Assembly: GCA_027620495.1 (NCBI GenBank)
Contig: JAQCEA010000013.1
Coordinates: 1-64,000, forward strand
Direction: 5' to 3'
Origin: Pseudomonadota bacterium
GTDB lineage: Bacteria > Pseudomonadota > Alphaproteobacteria > Puniceispirillales > Puniceispirillaceae
Length of the DNA stretch: 64,000 nt
Below, in pieces: positions 22,291 through 31,808 of this stretch (its first letter is position 1; each line of letters starts with the position of its first letter). The position numbers were made by a program, and so were the translations under genes. The notes under the pieces were generated by a model. That model ran no database searches. It was not told where the DNA came from and saw only the letters and a list, made by a program, of their open reading frames with translations.

Positions 22291-23445
22291 ATGAAGAAAG
22301 TTTTTATGATCGCCGCAATGGCGACAGCCGTTGCGATGGCCCCAGCCAACGCAGAAACTGTTAAAATTGGTTATATGACCACATTGTCAGGGGGGGCTGG
22401 CATTATTGGCAAGCAAATGCAAAATGCTGTAGAGCTGGCACTAGAGCATAAAGGCGGCAAGCTTGGCGGCATGGACGCCGAAGTCATTTTTGTTGATGAT
22501 CAGCGCAAACCAGATGTGGCAAAACAGCTGGCCAATCGGTTGGTGAAAAGTGACCGTGTTGATGTGGTTGCTGGTGTCATCTGGTCAAATCTTCTGATGG
22601 CGATTCATAAACCCGTGACACGCGCTGATACATTGTTGATCAGCTCTAATGCTGGGCCATCACCAATTGCCGGTGAAGAATGCCATGAAAACTTTTTTTC
22701 TATGTCTTGGCAAAATGACCAGACCCCCGAAGCCATGGGCAAATATATGCAGGATGCCGGTATCAAATCGGTCTATCTGATGGCACCAAATTATCAAGCT
22801 GGCAAAGATATGCTGTCTGGCTTCAAACGCTATTATACCGGCGAAATTGCTGGTGAAGTTTACACCAAATTGGGACAAAGTGACTTTCAGGCAGAATTGT
22901 CAGCCTTGCGCGCTGTCGCACCGGAAACAACCATGGTGTTCCAGCCTGGCGGTATGGGCATTAATTTTGTCAAACAATGGAAACAAGCCGGCATGGATGG
23001 GGTGAGCAAGCTTTATCAGGTCTTTACCGTTGATGGTGTGTCTTTGCCAGCGCTAAAGGAAACAGCCCTTGGTATTTTGGGAACCCAATCTTGGTCGCCT
23101 GATCTTGATAACGACATCAACAAGAAATTTGTCGCCGATTACAAGGCAAAATTTGGCGGCTACCCATCATTCTATGCGGCACAGGCTTATGACACCATCA
23201 TGGCGGTTGACCATGCGATTACCACATCAGGTAGCAAAGATACCGACAAAATGCGGGCGGCGCTGGCCAAGGGCAATATCCCGACAACGCGTGGGGTGTT
23301 GAAAATGAACAGCAATCATTTTCCGATCCAGAATTTCTATCTTCGTGATACCGTTCTGGACGCTGATGGTGTTGTCACCTCAAAGGTTTTGTCGACAGTG
23401 TTTACTGATCATGCCGATTCATATGCGGCAAGCTGTAAATTCTAG
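22291..23445 (+). CDS. Liv-type ABC substrate-binding protein
   Basis: Sec signal MKKVFMIAAMATAVAMAPANA; VKIGYMTTLSGGAGIIGKQMQNAVELALEHKGGKLGG. Confidence 0.92.
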   Translation: MKKVFMIAAMATAVAMAPANAETVKIGYMTTLSGGAGIIGKQMQNAVELALEHKGGKLGGMDAEVIFVDDQRKPDVAKQLANRLVKSDRVDVVAGVIWSNLLMAIHKPVTRADTLLISSNAGPSPIAGEECHENFFSMSWQNDQTPEAMGKYMQDAGIKSVYLMAPNYQAGKDMLSGFKRYYTGEIAGEVYTKLGQSDFQAELSALRAVAPETTMVFQPGGMGINFVKQWKQAGMDGVSKLYQVFTVDGVSLPALKETALGILGTQSWSPDLDNDINKKFVADYKAKFGGYPSFYAAQAYDTIMAVDHAITTSGSKDTDKMRAALAKGNIPTTRGVLKMNSNHFPIQNFYLRDTVLDADGVVTSKVLSTVFTDHADSYAASCKF

Positions 23446-23526
23446 ATAGACCGCGATTGGCTGGCGGTGAACTGCCGCCAGCCGCACCCACCATGCCCGA
23501 AACGCCATTGTGACAAGGTCTTGTGG

Positions 23527-24447
23527 ATGACATTAACCCTTATCCTTGAACAGGCTTTTAACGGGCTACAGGCGGGCGTGACATTGTTTCTTGTTGCGGC
23601 TGGCCTCACCTTAATTTTAGGCATTATGGATGTTGTCTTTCTGGCGCATGGCGCACAGGTGATGATTGGTGCCTATGCGGCGGCGGCCATTGCCGCGGCA
23701 ACTGGCAATTTCTATATAGGGCTATTGCTGGCGGTCCCAGTGACCTTTGCCAGCGGCTATCTCTTAGAATTTTTGTTGATCCGGCACCTCTATCGGCGCG
23801 ACCATATGGATCAGGTGTTAGCAACTTTTGGTTTGATCCTGTTTTTTAACGAGCTGATCCGGATTGGGTTTGGGCCAGCGGCGCTCTATTCTGATTTGCC
23901 GCCATCATTATCTGGCTTTGTTGAAATTCTGCCGGGTACACCCTATCCGGTTTATCGTCTTGGGGTGATTCTGGTTGGCCTTGCCTGTGCTATTGCGATC
24001 CATATGTTTGTCTCGCGCACCCGTATTGGGGCGATGGTGCGGGCGGGGGCCAATAACCCGGAAATGACCGCCGCGCTCGGCATTAATATCAAGATTTTAT
24101 TTCGGTTTATTTTTGCCACCGGGGCCTGTTTTGCCGGTGTGGCTGGCATGATGCTGGGGCCGATCACCGCGGTACAGCCGGGGATGGGGGAACCGCATTT
24201 GATCCTGTCATTGGTGGTGATCATTATTGGCGGCATTGGGTCGGTGCGCGGGGCCTTTATCGCGGCCATTATTGTCGGGCTTGTTGATACATTGGGGCGG
24301 GTCTTTTTGCCAGCAATGCTGCGTCTGGTTGTTGATCAGGCAACCGCTGATGGGGCTGGCCCGGCAGTGGCGTCTATGCTGGTCTATATCTTAATGGCGG
24401 TGGTGCTTATTTTCCGGCCAACAGGCCTGTTTCCGGCAAAGGGGTGA
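23527..24447 (+). CDS. livH: Liv-type ABC permease (LivH)
   Basis: AGLTLILGIMDVVFLAHGAQVMIGAYAAA; start at ATG 23527. Confidence 0.92.
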   Translation: MTLTLILEQAFNGLQAGVTLFLVAAGLTLILGIMDVVFLAHGAQVMIGAYAAAAIAAATGNFYIGLLLAVPVTFASGYLLEFLLIRHLYRRDHMDQVLATFGLILFFNELIRIGFGPAALYSDLPPSLSGFVEILPGTPYPVYRLGVILVGLACAIAIHMFVSRTRIGAMVRAGANNPEMTAALGINIKILFRFIFATGACFAGVAGMMLGPITAVQPGMGEPHLILSLVVIIIGGIGSVRGAFIAAIIVGLVDTLGRVFLPAMLRLVVDQATADGAGPAVASMLVYILMAVVLIFRPTGLFPAKG

Positions 24448-24451
24448 TCCG

Positions 24452-25477
24452 GTGTCAGCCATTCGCGATTTTATTGGACTGGTAGGTGACGGGGTGAAAG
24501 CCAACCAGACTTTGTGGCTGTTGGTTTTCGGCTTTGCGCTGTTCCCGATCTTCAGCTATTTTGCCGATTTGCCATTCTGGAATGATGTGGCAATGCGGAT
24601 CATGCTGTTGGGGATGGCGGCAATGGGGCTGAATTTGGTCCTCGGCTATGGCGGTATGGTGTCATTTGGCCATGCGGCTTTCATTGGCATTGGTGCCTAT
24701 TGTGTTGGCATCAGCCAATTTTATGGCATCAGTAATGGCTGGGCGCATCTTGGTTTTAGTATTGTTACCTGCGGGCTGGCAGGGTTGGTGATCGGCTATC
24801 TAGCACTGCGTACCAGCGGTATTTATTTCATTATGATCACGCTGGCATTCGCGCAGATGCTGTTCTTTTTATTTGTGTCGCTAGAGGCCTATGGCGGTGA
24901 TGACGGCATGAGTGTCGACCGCGGCGAATTTGGCTTTATTGATCTTTATGATCCGTTGCGCCTGTATTTTCTGATTTGGTGCGCGCTGGCACTTGTCAGT
25001 TTGGCACTCATGTTTATCGTGCGGTCGCGTTTTGGGGTAACTTTGCGGGCCATCAAAAGCAATGAATCGCGGATCGAGGCGATGGGGCTGTCTCCTTTGC
25101 GGTTTAAAATGGTCGGCTATGTGATTTCGGCGGTGATTTGTGGGATCGCCGGTACATTATTTGCCAGCTGGCAGGAATATGTCTCGCCAGACATCATGCA
25201 TTGGACGCGGTCAGGCGAATTAATGATCATTATCATTCTTGGCGGGCTTGCCACGCTGGCTGGCCCCTTGCTTGGCGCGATTGTCTTTCTGCTTCTTGAA
25301 GAAAGCCTGCCGATGTTGCTTGGCGCGGTGGCTCCGGCCTATGCAGAAAACTGGATGATTATTTTTGGCCCCCTATTGATTATGGTCGTGCTGTTTGGTC
25401 GGGGTGGGTTGACCGGCATTATTGACCGTTTGTCTGGGACGCGGGGCAATGCAGATCACAAGGCAGGCCCGCGATGA
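24452..25477 (+). CDS. livM: Liv-type ABC permease (LivM)
   Basis: MGLNLVLGYGGMVSFGHAAFIGIGAY; AIKSNESRIEAMG. Confidence 0.92.
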   Translation: MSAIRDFIGLVGDGVKANQTLWLLVFGFALFPIFSYFADLPFWNDVAMRIMLLGMAAMGLNLVLGYGGMVSFGHAAFIGIGAYCVGISQFYGISNGWAHLGFSIVTCGLAGLVIGYLALRTSGIYFIMITLAFAQMLFFLFVSLEAYGGDDGMSVDRGEFGFIDLYDPLRLYFLIWCALALVSLALMFIVRSRFGVTLRAIKSNESRIEAMGLSPLRFKMVGYVISAVICGIAGTLFASWQEYVSPDIMHWTRSGELMIIIILGGLATLAGPLLGAIVFLLLEESLPMLLGAVAPAYAENWMIIFGPLLIMVVLFGRGGLTGIIDRLSGTRGNADHKAGPR

Positions 25478-26220
25478 GCCGTGCTGTATTAGAATTGCAG
25501 GGTCTTAATAAATCCTTTGGCGCGTTGCACGCCACCCGGGATTTATCTTTTTGTGTGAATGCCGGTGAAATTCACGCATTGATTGGACCCAACGGGGCCG
25601 GCAAGACAACCTTGATCCAGCAAATATATGGCGCGTTGAAGCCTGATACCGGGCATGTTTTGTTAAATGGCAAAGATATCACCAGCTTGCCGGTGCCTGG
25701 CCGGGTGCGCGCTGGCATTGGCCGGTCATTCCAAATTAGCAATGTGCTGATGGATTTTACCGTTTTGGAAAATGGCATCATTGCCGAACAAGCCCGTCTT
25801 GGGCAGAGCTTTCGGTTCCTACGTCCAGCCTTTGACGACCCAGACTTGATCGCGGGTGCGCGGAAAATTCTGGCTCGTGTCGGACTGAATGACCGCGCCG
25901 ACCAACGGGTTGGCGATCTGGCGCATGGGGAACGCCGAATGTTGGAACTGGCACTGGCGTTGGCAACCGCACCGCAATTATTGCTTCTTGATGAACCAAT
26001 GGCAGGGGCTGGCCCAGAAGAAAGTCAGCGCATGAGCCAGATCATAGAGACGCTTCGCGGCAAATTGGCGATCTTGTTGATTGAACATGATATGGATGCG
26101 GTGTTTCGCCTTGCAGACCGGATCACCGTGCTGGTTGAAGGTGCGGTGATTGCCAGTGGTACGGCTGATGAGATTAGTAATAGTGCGGCTGTGCAAACCG
26201 CCTATTTGGGAAGTGAATGA
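25474..26220 (+). CDS. livG: Liv-type ABC ATPase (LivG)
   Basis: GPNGAGKTTLIQQIYG; LAHGERRMLELALAL; LLIEHDMDAVFRLAD. Confidence 0.93.
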   Translation: MSRAVLELQGLNKSFGALHATRDLSFCVNAGEIHALIGPNGAGKTTLIQQIYGALKPDTGHVLLNGKDITSLPVPGRVRAGIGRSFQISNVLMDFTVLENGIIAEQARLGQSFRFLRPAFDDPDLIAGARKILARVGLNDRADQRVGDLAHGERRMLELALALATAPQLLLLDEPMAGAGPEESQRMSQIIETLRGKLAILLIEHDMDAVFRLADRITVLVEGAVIASGTADEISNSAAVQTAYLGSE

Positions 26221-26927
26221 CCATGCTGGACCTTCATAACATTGAAACTGGATATGGCGCCGGTAAAGTTCTGTTTGGTGTGTCGTTGTCAGTCACTGCT
26301 GGGGCCTGCGTGTCATTAATGGGGCGCAATGGCATGGGGAAAACCACAACGGTGCGTGCCATTATGGGGCAATTGCCGCTGACCAGCGGACGCATTAGCC
26401 GTTTTGGCGATGATCAGGACGATCGGTCATCATTTGAAATTGCCCGTGCCGGTATCGGGCTGGTGCCAGAGGGCCGACAGATTTTTTCTAACCTCACTGT
26501 ACGGGAAAATTTGCAAACATTTTACCGGATGCCTGCTGGCCAGACTGGTGCCGCGTGGCATCTTGACCGGGTGCTGGCGCTGTTTCCGCGTTTGTCCGAA
26601 CGTCTGGAACATGCGGGCAATCATCTGTCAGGTGGCGAGCAACAGATGCTGGCGATTGGACGGGCGTTGATGACCAACCCGAAATTGCTCATACTTGATG
26701 AAGCCACCCAAGGGCTGGCACCGATCATCCGCCAACAGATTTGGGATTGTTTGAACCAGTTAAAGCAAGATGGACAATCCATCCTGATTATCGACAAAAA
26801 TGTCGATGCCATCGCCAAACTTGCTGATCATATTTACATTCTCGATAAAGGCCGGGTTGTGTGGCATGGCGATTCAGACGCACTTTTGGCGACGCCTGAT
26901 TTGAAATCGCGTTATCTTGGTGTGTAA
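26217..26927 (+). CDS. livF: Liv-type ABC ATPase (LivF)
   Basis: GRNGMGKTTTVRAIMG; LSGGEQQMLAIGRALMTNPKLLILDEATQGLAP. Confidence 0.93.
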   Translation: MTMLDLHNIETGYGAGKVLFGVSLSVTAGACVSLMGRNGMGKTTTVRAIMGQLPLTSGRISRFGDDQDDRSSFEIARAGIGLVPEGRQIFSNLTVRENLQTFYRMPAGQTGAAWHLDRVLALFPRLSERLEHAGNHLSGGEQQMLAIGRALMTNPKLLILDEATQGLAPIIRQQIWDCLNQLKQDGQSILIIDKNVDAIAKLADHIYILDKGRVVWHGDSDALLATPDLKSRYLGV

Positions 26928-26957
26928 TATAGCGTCATTATCGGTTCTGGCTGAGAC

Positions 26958-28181
26958 ATGATGGGGACAGGCAAAATGTTGGATGCTTTTATTTGTGACG
27001 CGATACGCACCCCCATCGGCCGTTATGGTGGTGGGCTGGCCACTATGCGGCCTGATGATCTGGCGGCACATGTCATCTGCACCCTGATGCAACGCAATCC
27101 GTCACTTGATCCATATGCGGTTGACGAAGTTGTTTTCGGCTGTGCCAATCAGGCTGGTGAAGACAATCGCAATGTGGCCCGCATGGCGTTGTTGCTTGCT
27201 GGTTTGCCGGTCGAGGTGCCAGCCAGCACCATCAACCGGCTGTGTGCATCTGGCATGGACGCCGTGGCAAGTGCGGCGCGCGGCATTATTGCAGGCGATT
27301 TTCAGCTTGCTATAGCTGGCGGCGTTGAAAGCATGAGCCGCGCCCCGTTTGTCATGCCAAAGGCTGAAACCGCCTTTGTTCGCAGTTACCAGATATTTGA
27401 CACAACCATTGGCTGGCGGTTTGTAAACCCGGCCATGCAGGCGATCTATGGCATCGATTCAATGCCGGAAACCGCCGATAATGTGGCGGTTGATTATGCC
27501 ATCAGCCGGCAGGATCAAGACGCTTTTGCCTTGCGGTCACAGCAACGCTGGGCAGTGGCACATAAAGCTGGCGTTTTTGCTGATGAGATTGCCCCTGTGG
27601 CGGTGCCAAAGCGCCGCGGAGAACCGGTCATCTTCGATACAGATGAGCATCCGCGCCCGCAAACGACAATCGAACAGCTGAAAAATCTTGATGGGGTGAA
27701 TGGGCCGGACTCTACCGTGACCGCTGGTAATGCGTCAGGTGTCAATGATGGCGCGGCAGCACTTTTGCTGGCATCTGAACAGGGCATAAACACCCACGGA
27801 TTGACGCCGCTTGCCCGTATTGTGGCAAGCGCAACAGCTGGTGTGCCGCCGCGCATTATGGGGATGGGCCCGGTACCAGCCAGCCAAAAGGCATTAAAAA
27901 AAGCTGGCCTCACCATTGATGATATTGATGTGATTGAAATCAACGAGGCGTTTGCGGCACAGGGCCTTGCTTGCCTCCGCGGGCTTGGCATTGCCGATGA
28001 CGCGCCGCATGTAAACCCAAATGGTGGGGCGATTGCGCTTGGTCATCCGCTTGGCATGTCTGGGGCGCGATTGGTGCTAACAGCGGCCTATGAACTCAAA
28101 CGCCGTGGTGGCCGCTATGCGCTCTGCACCATGTGTATAGGTGTGGGCCAGGGCATGGCATTGATTATTGAGGCCTGCTAG
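26958..28181 (+). CDS. acetyl-CoA acetyltransferase / 3-oxoadipyl-CoA thiolase-like
   Basis: NRLCASGMDAVASAARGI active-site Cys, GGVESMSRAPF, NPNGGAIALGHPLGMSGAR, CTMCIGVGQGMALIIEAC; start may be 26976. Confidence 0.94.
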   Translation: MMGTGKMLDAFICDAIRTPIGRYGGGLATMRPDDLAAHVICTLMQRNPSLDPYAVDEVVFGCANQAGEDNRNVARMALLLAGLPVEVPASTINRLCASGMDAVASAARGIIAGDFQLAIAGGVESMSRAPFVMPKAETAFVRSYQIFDTTIGWRFVNPAMQAIYGIDSMPETADNVAVDYAISRQDQDAFALRSQQRWAVAHKAGVFADEIAPVAVPKRRGEPVIFDTDEHPRPQTTIEQLKNLDGVNGPDSTVTAGNASGVNDGAAALLLASEQGINTHGLTPLARIVASATAGVPPRIMGMGPVPASQKALKKAGLTIDDIDVIEINEAFAAQGLACLRGLGIADDAPHVNPNGGAIALGHPLGMSGARLVLTAAYELKRRGGRYALCTMCIGVGQGMALIIEAC

Positions 28182-28264
28182 CGGACGGTGATTTGCGCCG
28201 CTTACTTTGATAGTCCCACACAACCTACCCACGCCATGGCCTTCAGTAAATCAACATGTTTGGC

Positions 28265-28639
28265 TTAATAGCCGCCATCGGCGTCATGTGTTTCGTGGCC
28301 TGACAGTGCAGGCGTGAAAGTGCAAATTAATCGCAGGTCACCCTTGAGCGCGCGAAGGATGTGGCGGTCGTGCTGGTTCAGCGCATACATGACACCGGGG
28401 CGAATGGGCCACGCTTCACCAGTTGCGACATTAACCACCTCGCCTTCACCCTCAATACAGTAGTTCGACTCAAGGTGGTTTTTATATTCAAGATGTAATT
28501 CAGCACCCTCTTTCACCAGCGTGTCATGGAGAGAACATCCCATTTGATCATCGGCGAGAACGATACGACGGCTTTCCCAGCCGTCACCTTTTGCGTGCCG
28601 CCAAGACCCGATTACGTCACTCAATTCACGAACAATCAA
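28265..28639 (-). CDS. ectC: ectoine synthase (stand-alone within this window)
   Basis: IVRELSDVIGSWRHAKGDGWESRRIVLADDQMG..YKNHLESNYCIEGEGEVVNVATGEAWPIRPGVMYALNQHDRHILRA; probable TTG start at 28639. Confidence 0.88.
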   Translation of the reverse strand: MIVRELSDVIGSWRHAKGDGWESRRIVLADDQMGCSLHDTLVKEGAELHLEYKNHLESNYCIEGEGEVVNVATGEAWPIRPGVMYALNQHDRHILRALKGDLRLICTFTPALSGHETHDADGGY

Positions 28640-28710
28640 TGTCTTTGCTCCTTCAAAGAAATTACCGGGCATTTGTCAGTCAATAACCTAAAGATTGCCA
28701 AGGTTTCTTG

Positions 28711-28764
28711 TCATACCCAAGCGCTAATCATAGGGTCTTGAACAAATTCTGCCCCCGCAATCAA
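28711..28764 (+). repeat. 54-bp dispersed direct repeat, copy 4 (slightly degraded)
   Basis: TCATACCCAAGCGCTAATCATAGGGTCTTGAACAAATTCTGCCCCCGCAATCAA. Confidence 0.95.
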
Positions 28765-28866
28765 ACATCCGTCATATGAATTAATTTGCAATTGGAATCC
28801 ATTTGTCATTACCTAAAATCTCATGAAATTTAGAGGCTGAAATATCACAATCGCATGAGGTGCAAC

Positions 28867-29874
28867 ATGGCTAGGCCTTCCTCACCACCCACCAGCACCG
28901 CTGATAATATCAAGCCGAGTCCAAATTCAGAATGGCATTATCATCCGCCCATTCCGATTGATAACAATCCACTATTTTCATGGCCGATACGTTGGAAAGA
29001 CACGCTGATCTATTACCGCGACAGTTGGCTTGTGGTGTCAGAGGGAACAATTTTTGTCCTTCTGGCTGTCCTGTCTTGGCGGTTTTTTAGCCCGGAAATA
29101 GAGTCTGCCCAAAACCTTGACTGGTCATGGGTTGGCGGCATCTGGCTTCGGAATTTCATGGTCTTGTTGGGCGTTGCTGGTGTGTTGCATTATTACTTTT
29201 TTGCCCGAAAACAACAGGGAACAGAGCTGAAATATGTTCCATCCTTCATGTCAAAAGGTAACCGGTTTTTGTTTAACAATCAGCTCTGGGACAATATGTT
29301 TTATGCGCTGGTGAGTGGGGTGTTGATCTGGTCTTGTTATGAAGTGTTGATGTTCTGGGCCATGGCCAATGGTTATGTTCAGATGATCACCTTTCAAGAT
29401 CACCCGATTTGGTTTATTCTTGCCCTGCCGTTGATATTCATCTGGATTGCGTTTCATTTTTACTGTGTGCATCGGTTGCTTCATGTCAAATTTCTGTATG
29501 GTCCGATCCATTCGTTACACCATAGAAATATTGCCACTGGCCCGTTTTCTGGTGTTTCTATGCATCCCGTTGAGCATCTATTTTACTTTTCATCGGTTCT
29601 GATCCATCTGGTTGTGCCAACGCATCCCGTGCATATTATTTTTCATCTCTTCGCGCTCTCTTTGGGGGCGGTGTTTGGCCATACCGGGTTCGACGCCCTT
29701 TTGGTGAAGAATAAAAAACGTCTAGCTATTGGCCATTTCCACCATCAGCTTCATCACCGATATTTTGATTGCAATTATGGGTCTGTAGATATGCCGTGGG
29801 ACAAATGGTTTGGCACCTTTCATGACGGCAGTCAAAACGCAATGAAACGGATCAGAGCGTCACGGAAGCTTTGA
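28867..29874 (+). CDS. sterol desaturase / fatty acid hydroxylase family membrane protein
   Basis: His boxes HRLLH, HSLHHRN, HFHHQLHHRYFDCNYG. Confidence 0.88.
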   Translation: MARPSSPPTSTADNIKPSPNSEWHYHPPIPIDNNPLFSWPIRWKDTLIYYRDSWLVVSEGTIFVLLAVLSWRFFSPEIESAQNLDWSWVGGIWLRNFMVLLGVAGVLHYYFFARKQQGTELKYVPSFMSKGNRFLFNNQLWDNMFYALVSGVLIWSCYEVLMFWAMANGYVQMITFQDHPIWFILALPLIFIWIAFHFYCVHRLLHVKFLYGPIHSLHHRNIATGPFSGVSMHPVEHLFYFSSVLIHLVVPTHPVHIIFHLFALSLGAVFGHTGFDALLVKNKKRLAIGHFHHQLHHRYFDCNYGSVDMPWDKWFGTFHDGSQNAMKRIRASRKL

Positions 29875-29958
29875 CTAAAATACATTGGCATAGGATCAAG
29901 CCACGCAATCTTCAGATGATAAACTAGGGGACGTAAATTTAAGTTATTGTAAGATAAT

Positions 29959-30093
29959 ATGAAATTTAGCGTTTATGGTAACGGGGTGACGAACGCCTAT
30001 GCCCTTATAAATTATCAAAAGGCGGGTGAGACTTATTCTCTCGTTCCCGGGGTTTATATGGGCATGACATTATCGGGTGCGAGGACAATATGA
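29959..30093 (+). CDS. 44-aa sORF overlapping the start of the MttB-family gene
   Basis: MKFSVYGNGVTNAYALINYQKAGETYSLVPGVYMGMTLSGARTI*, ATGA overlap with the 30090 start; below the ORF-track size cut-off. Confidence 0.4.
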   Translation: MKFSVYGNGVTNAYALINYQKAGETYSLVPGVYMGMTLSGARTI

Positions 30094-31646
30094 ACGAGAA
30101 TATTGAGGCCAAAAGACGTCATGCTGGGCGAGGCGGGCGCCGCCAAAGGGCCGACACTGGCGCATCGCAGATTGCCGAGGCACTCTCGCACAAGCGTATC
30201 ATCGGCCTGGGCGGCACACATTCACCATTGGATGATGCAGAGGTTGCAATTATCCATGACACCGCGATAACGCTGCTGGCTGAAACTGGCCTCAGTGAAC
30301 CATCGAAAACTGTCGTGGATATGGTCACTGCTGCGGGTGGCTTTTTGGATGACCAGCATCGTTTGCGGTTCCCAGAAACCTTGGTATCTGCGGCAATCGC
30401 CGGATTGCGCCGTGATATCAAACTATGGGGACGCGGTGGTGACACAGACCTTGATCTGGCACCCGGCCATGTGTTTGTTGGCACCGGTGGCGCATCACCA
30501 CTGGTCTATGATTCGGCGCTTGGAAAATATCGCGAATCTGGTTTGTCCGATCTGTATGATGCGGCGTGCCTTGTCGATCAGCTGAACCATATTCATTTTT
30601 TCAGCCGGCCGCTGGTGGCGCGGGACATGCCTGACATGCGTCATCTCGACGTGAACACGGCCTATGCCTGTCTTGCAGGTACACGCAAACATGCTTTCAT
30701 CAGTGCAAGCACACCAGCAAGCGTACGTGATATTGCCCAAATATGTTACCAGCTTGCTGGATCAAAAGACGCTTTTTGCCAACGCCCATTCCTGTCAATC
30801 AACGTGAATCATGTGGTCCCACCAATGCGGTTTGACCCAGGCGCGCTCGATGTGATGATGGAAGCGGTGCGTTGCGGTATACCGGTTATGGTCAACACCT
30901 TTGGTCAGCTTGGCGCGTCAAGTCCGGTTACAATCGCTGGCTGTGTCGCGCAAACAACCGCAGAAACGCTTGCCGGAATGGTGATCGCTTGGCTGGTTGA
31001 TCCTGCTGCCAAAGCGGTTTTTGGTCCGCGCCCGATGATCACTGATCTGCGCACCGGCGCCATGGCGGGCGGCGGCGGAGAACAAGCCGCTTTAACGGCT
31101 GCGTCTATGCAGATGGCGCGGCATTATGGCTTTGCATCATCCACCATTGCGGGCGCTACTGACAGCAAGATTCCCGATGCACAAAGCGGGTACGAAAAAT
31201 GTCTCACGGTGGCTCAAGCGGTATATGCCGGTGCCAATATTGTGACACAGGCATGTGGCGCACAGGCCGGTTTGATGGGAATCTCGTTGCAAGCCATGGT
31301 CATAGACAATGATATGCTTGGGGCCATTCTTCGCTCTACCGCGAAGGTTGATGTTTCGGCGGAAACTGTATCTGCGGCGGCGATTGGCAAGGTGGCTACA
31401 GGTATCGGGCATTTTCTGGGAGAGGCAGAAACCTACGCCCGGATGCATTCGGATTTTCTTTATCCAGAGCTTGCTGACAGACGCACCATTGATGTTTGGC
31501 AAGCCGCCGGCAGTCGCGATATCCGTGCGCGGGCTGCCGATCGGGTCACAGATTTACTATCATCACAGCGCCCCTATTATATTGATCCGGAAAGTGACGT
31601 CATCCTTCGTGCGGCACTGCCAATCAAACTGGCACCACCTGCCTAG
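30090..31646 (+). CDS. trimethylamine methyltransferase (MttB) family protein, non-pyrrolysine type
   Basis: 518 aa; LFVGTGGASPLVYD-type region, MITDLRTGAMAGGGGEQAAL, DSKIPDAQSGYEKCLT; no in-frame amber; SD GAGG before the ATG. Confidence 0.85.
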   Translation: MNENIEAKRRHAGRGGRRQRADTGASQIAEALSHKRIIGLGGTHSPLDDAEVAIIHDTAITLLAETGLSEPSKTVVDMVTAAGGFLDDQHRLRFPETLVSAAIAGLRRDIKLWGRGGDTDLDLAPGHVFVGTGGASPLVYDSALGKYRESGLSDLYDAACLVDQLNHIHFFSRPLVARDMPDMRHLDVNTAYACLAGTRKHAFISASTPASVRDIAQICYQLAGSKDAFCQRPFLSINVNHVVPPMRFDPGALDVMMEAVRCGIPVMVNTFGQLGASSPVTIAGCVAQTTAETLAGMVIAWLVDPAAKAVFGPRPMITDLRTGAMAGGGGEQAALTAASMQMARHYGFASSTIAGATDSKIPDAQSGYEKCLTVAQAVYAGANIVTQACGAQAGLMGISLQAMVIDNDMLGAILRSTAKVDVSAETVSAAAIGKVATGIGHFLGEAETYARMHSDFLYPELADRRTIDVWQAAGSRDIRARAADRVTDLLSSQRPYYIDPESDVILRAALPIKLAPPA

Positions 31647-31808
31647 CACCGCTTGGCATCATGCATAATGAGGCCAACGCCTAGTACGTTCGTTGGCGCA
31701 ACAGCAAGTCGGTTTTGGCAGAGGCTGTCTATTGCATCAAATTTACTTTGTTGAAATTCATTTTGATGGCAGAGTGACCACTACATATTCAGCAAGTTGA
31801 AAGCCAAA

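Noticed and set aside
27515-27991. 158-aa minus-strand ORF inside the thiolase gene
   Set aside because: Shadow ORF opposite a well-supported coding region; no family resemblance.
7917-28764. The 54-bp repeats as functional tRNA genes or a CRISPR array
   Set aside because: Only the last ~21 nt match a tRNA, the T stem is not paired, no acceptor 5' strand or D arm is present, and spacing is kilobases rather than short regular spacers.
30090-31646. Pyrrolysine-containing MttB
   Set aside because: The ORF has no in-frame TAG across its length and no pylTSBCD genes are visible.
31673-31697. GCCAACG/CGTTGGC hairpin after the MttB-family gene as a terminator
   Set aside because: Only a 7-bp stem with an 11-nt loop and no following T-tract; too weak to call.
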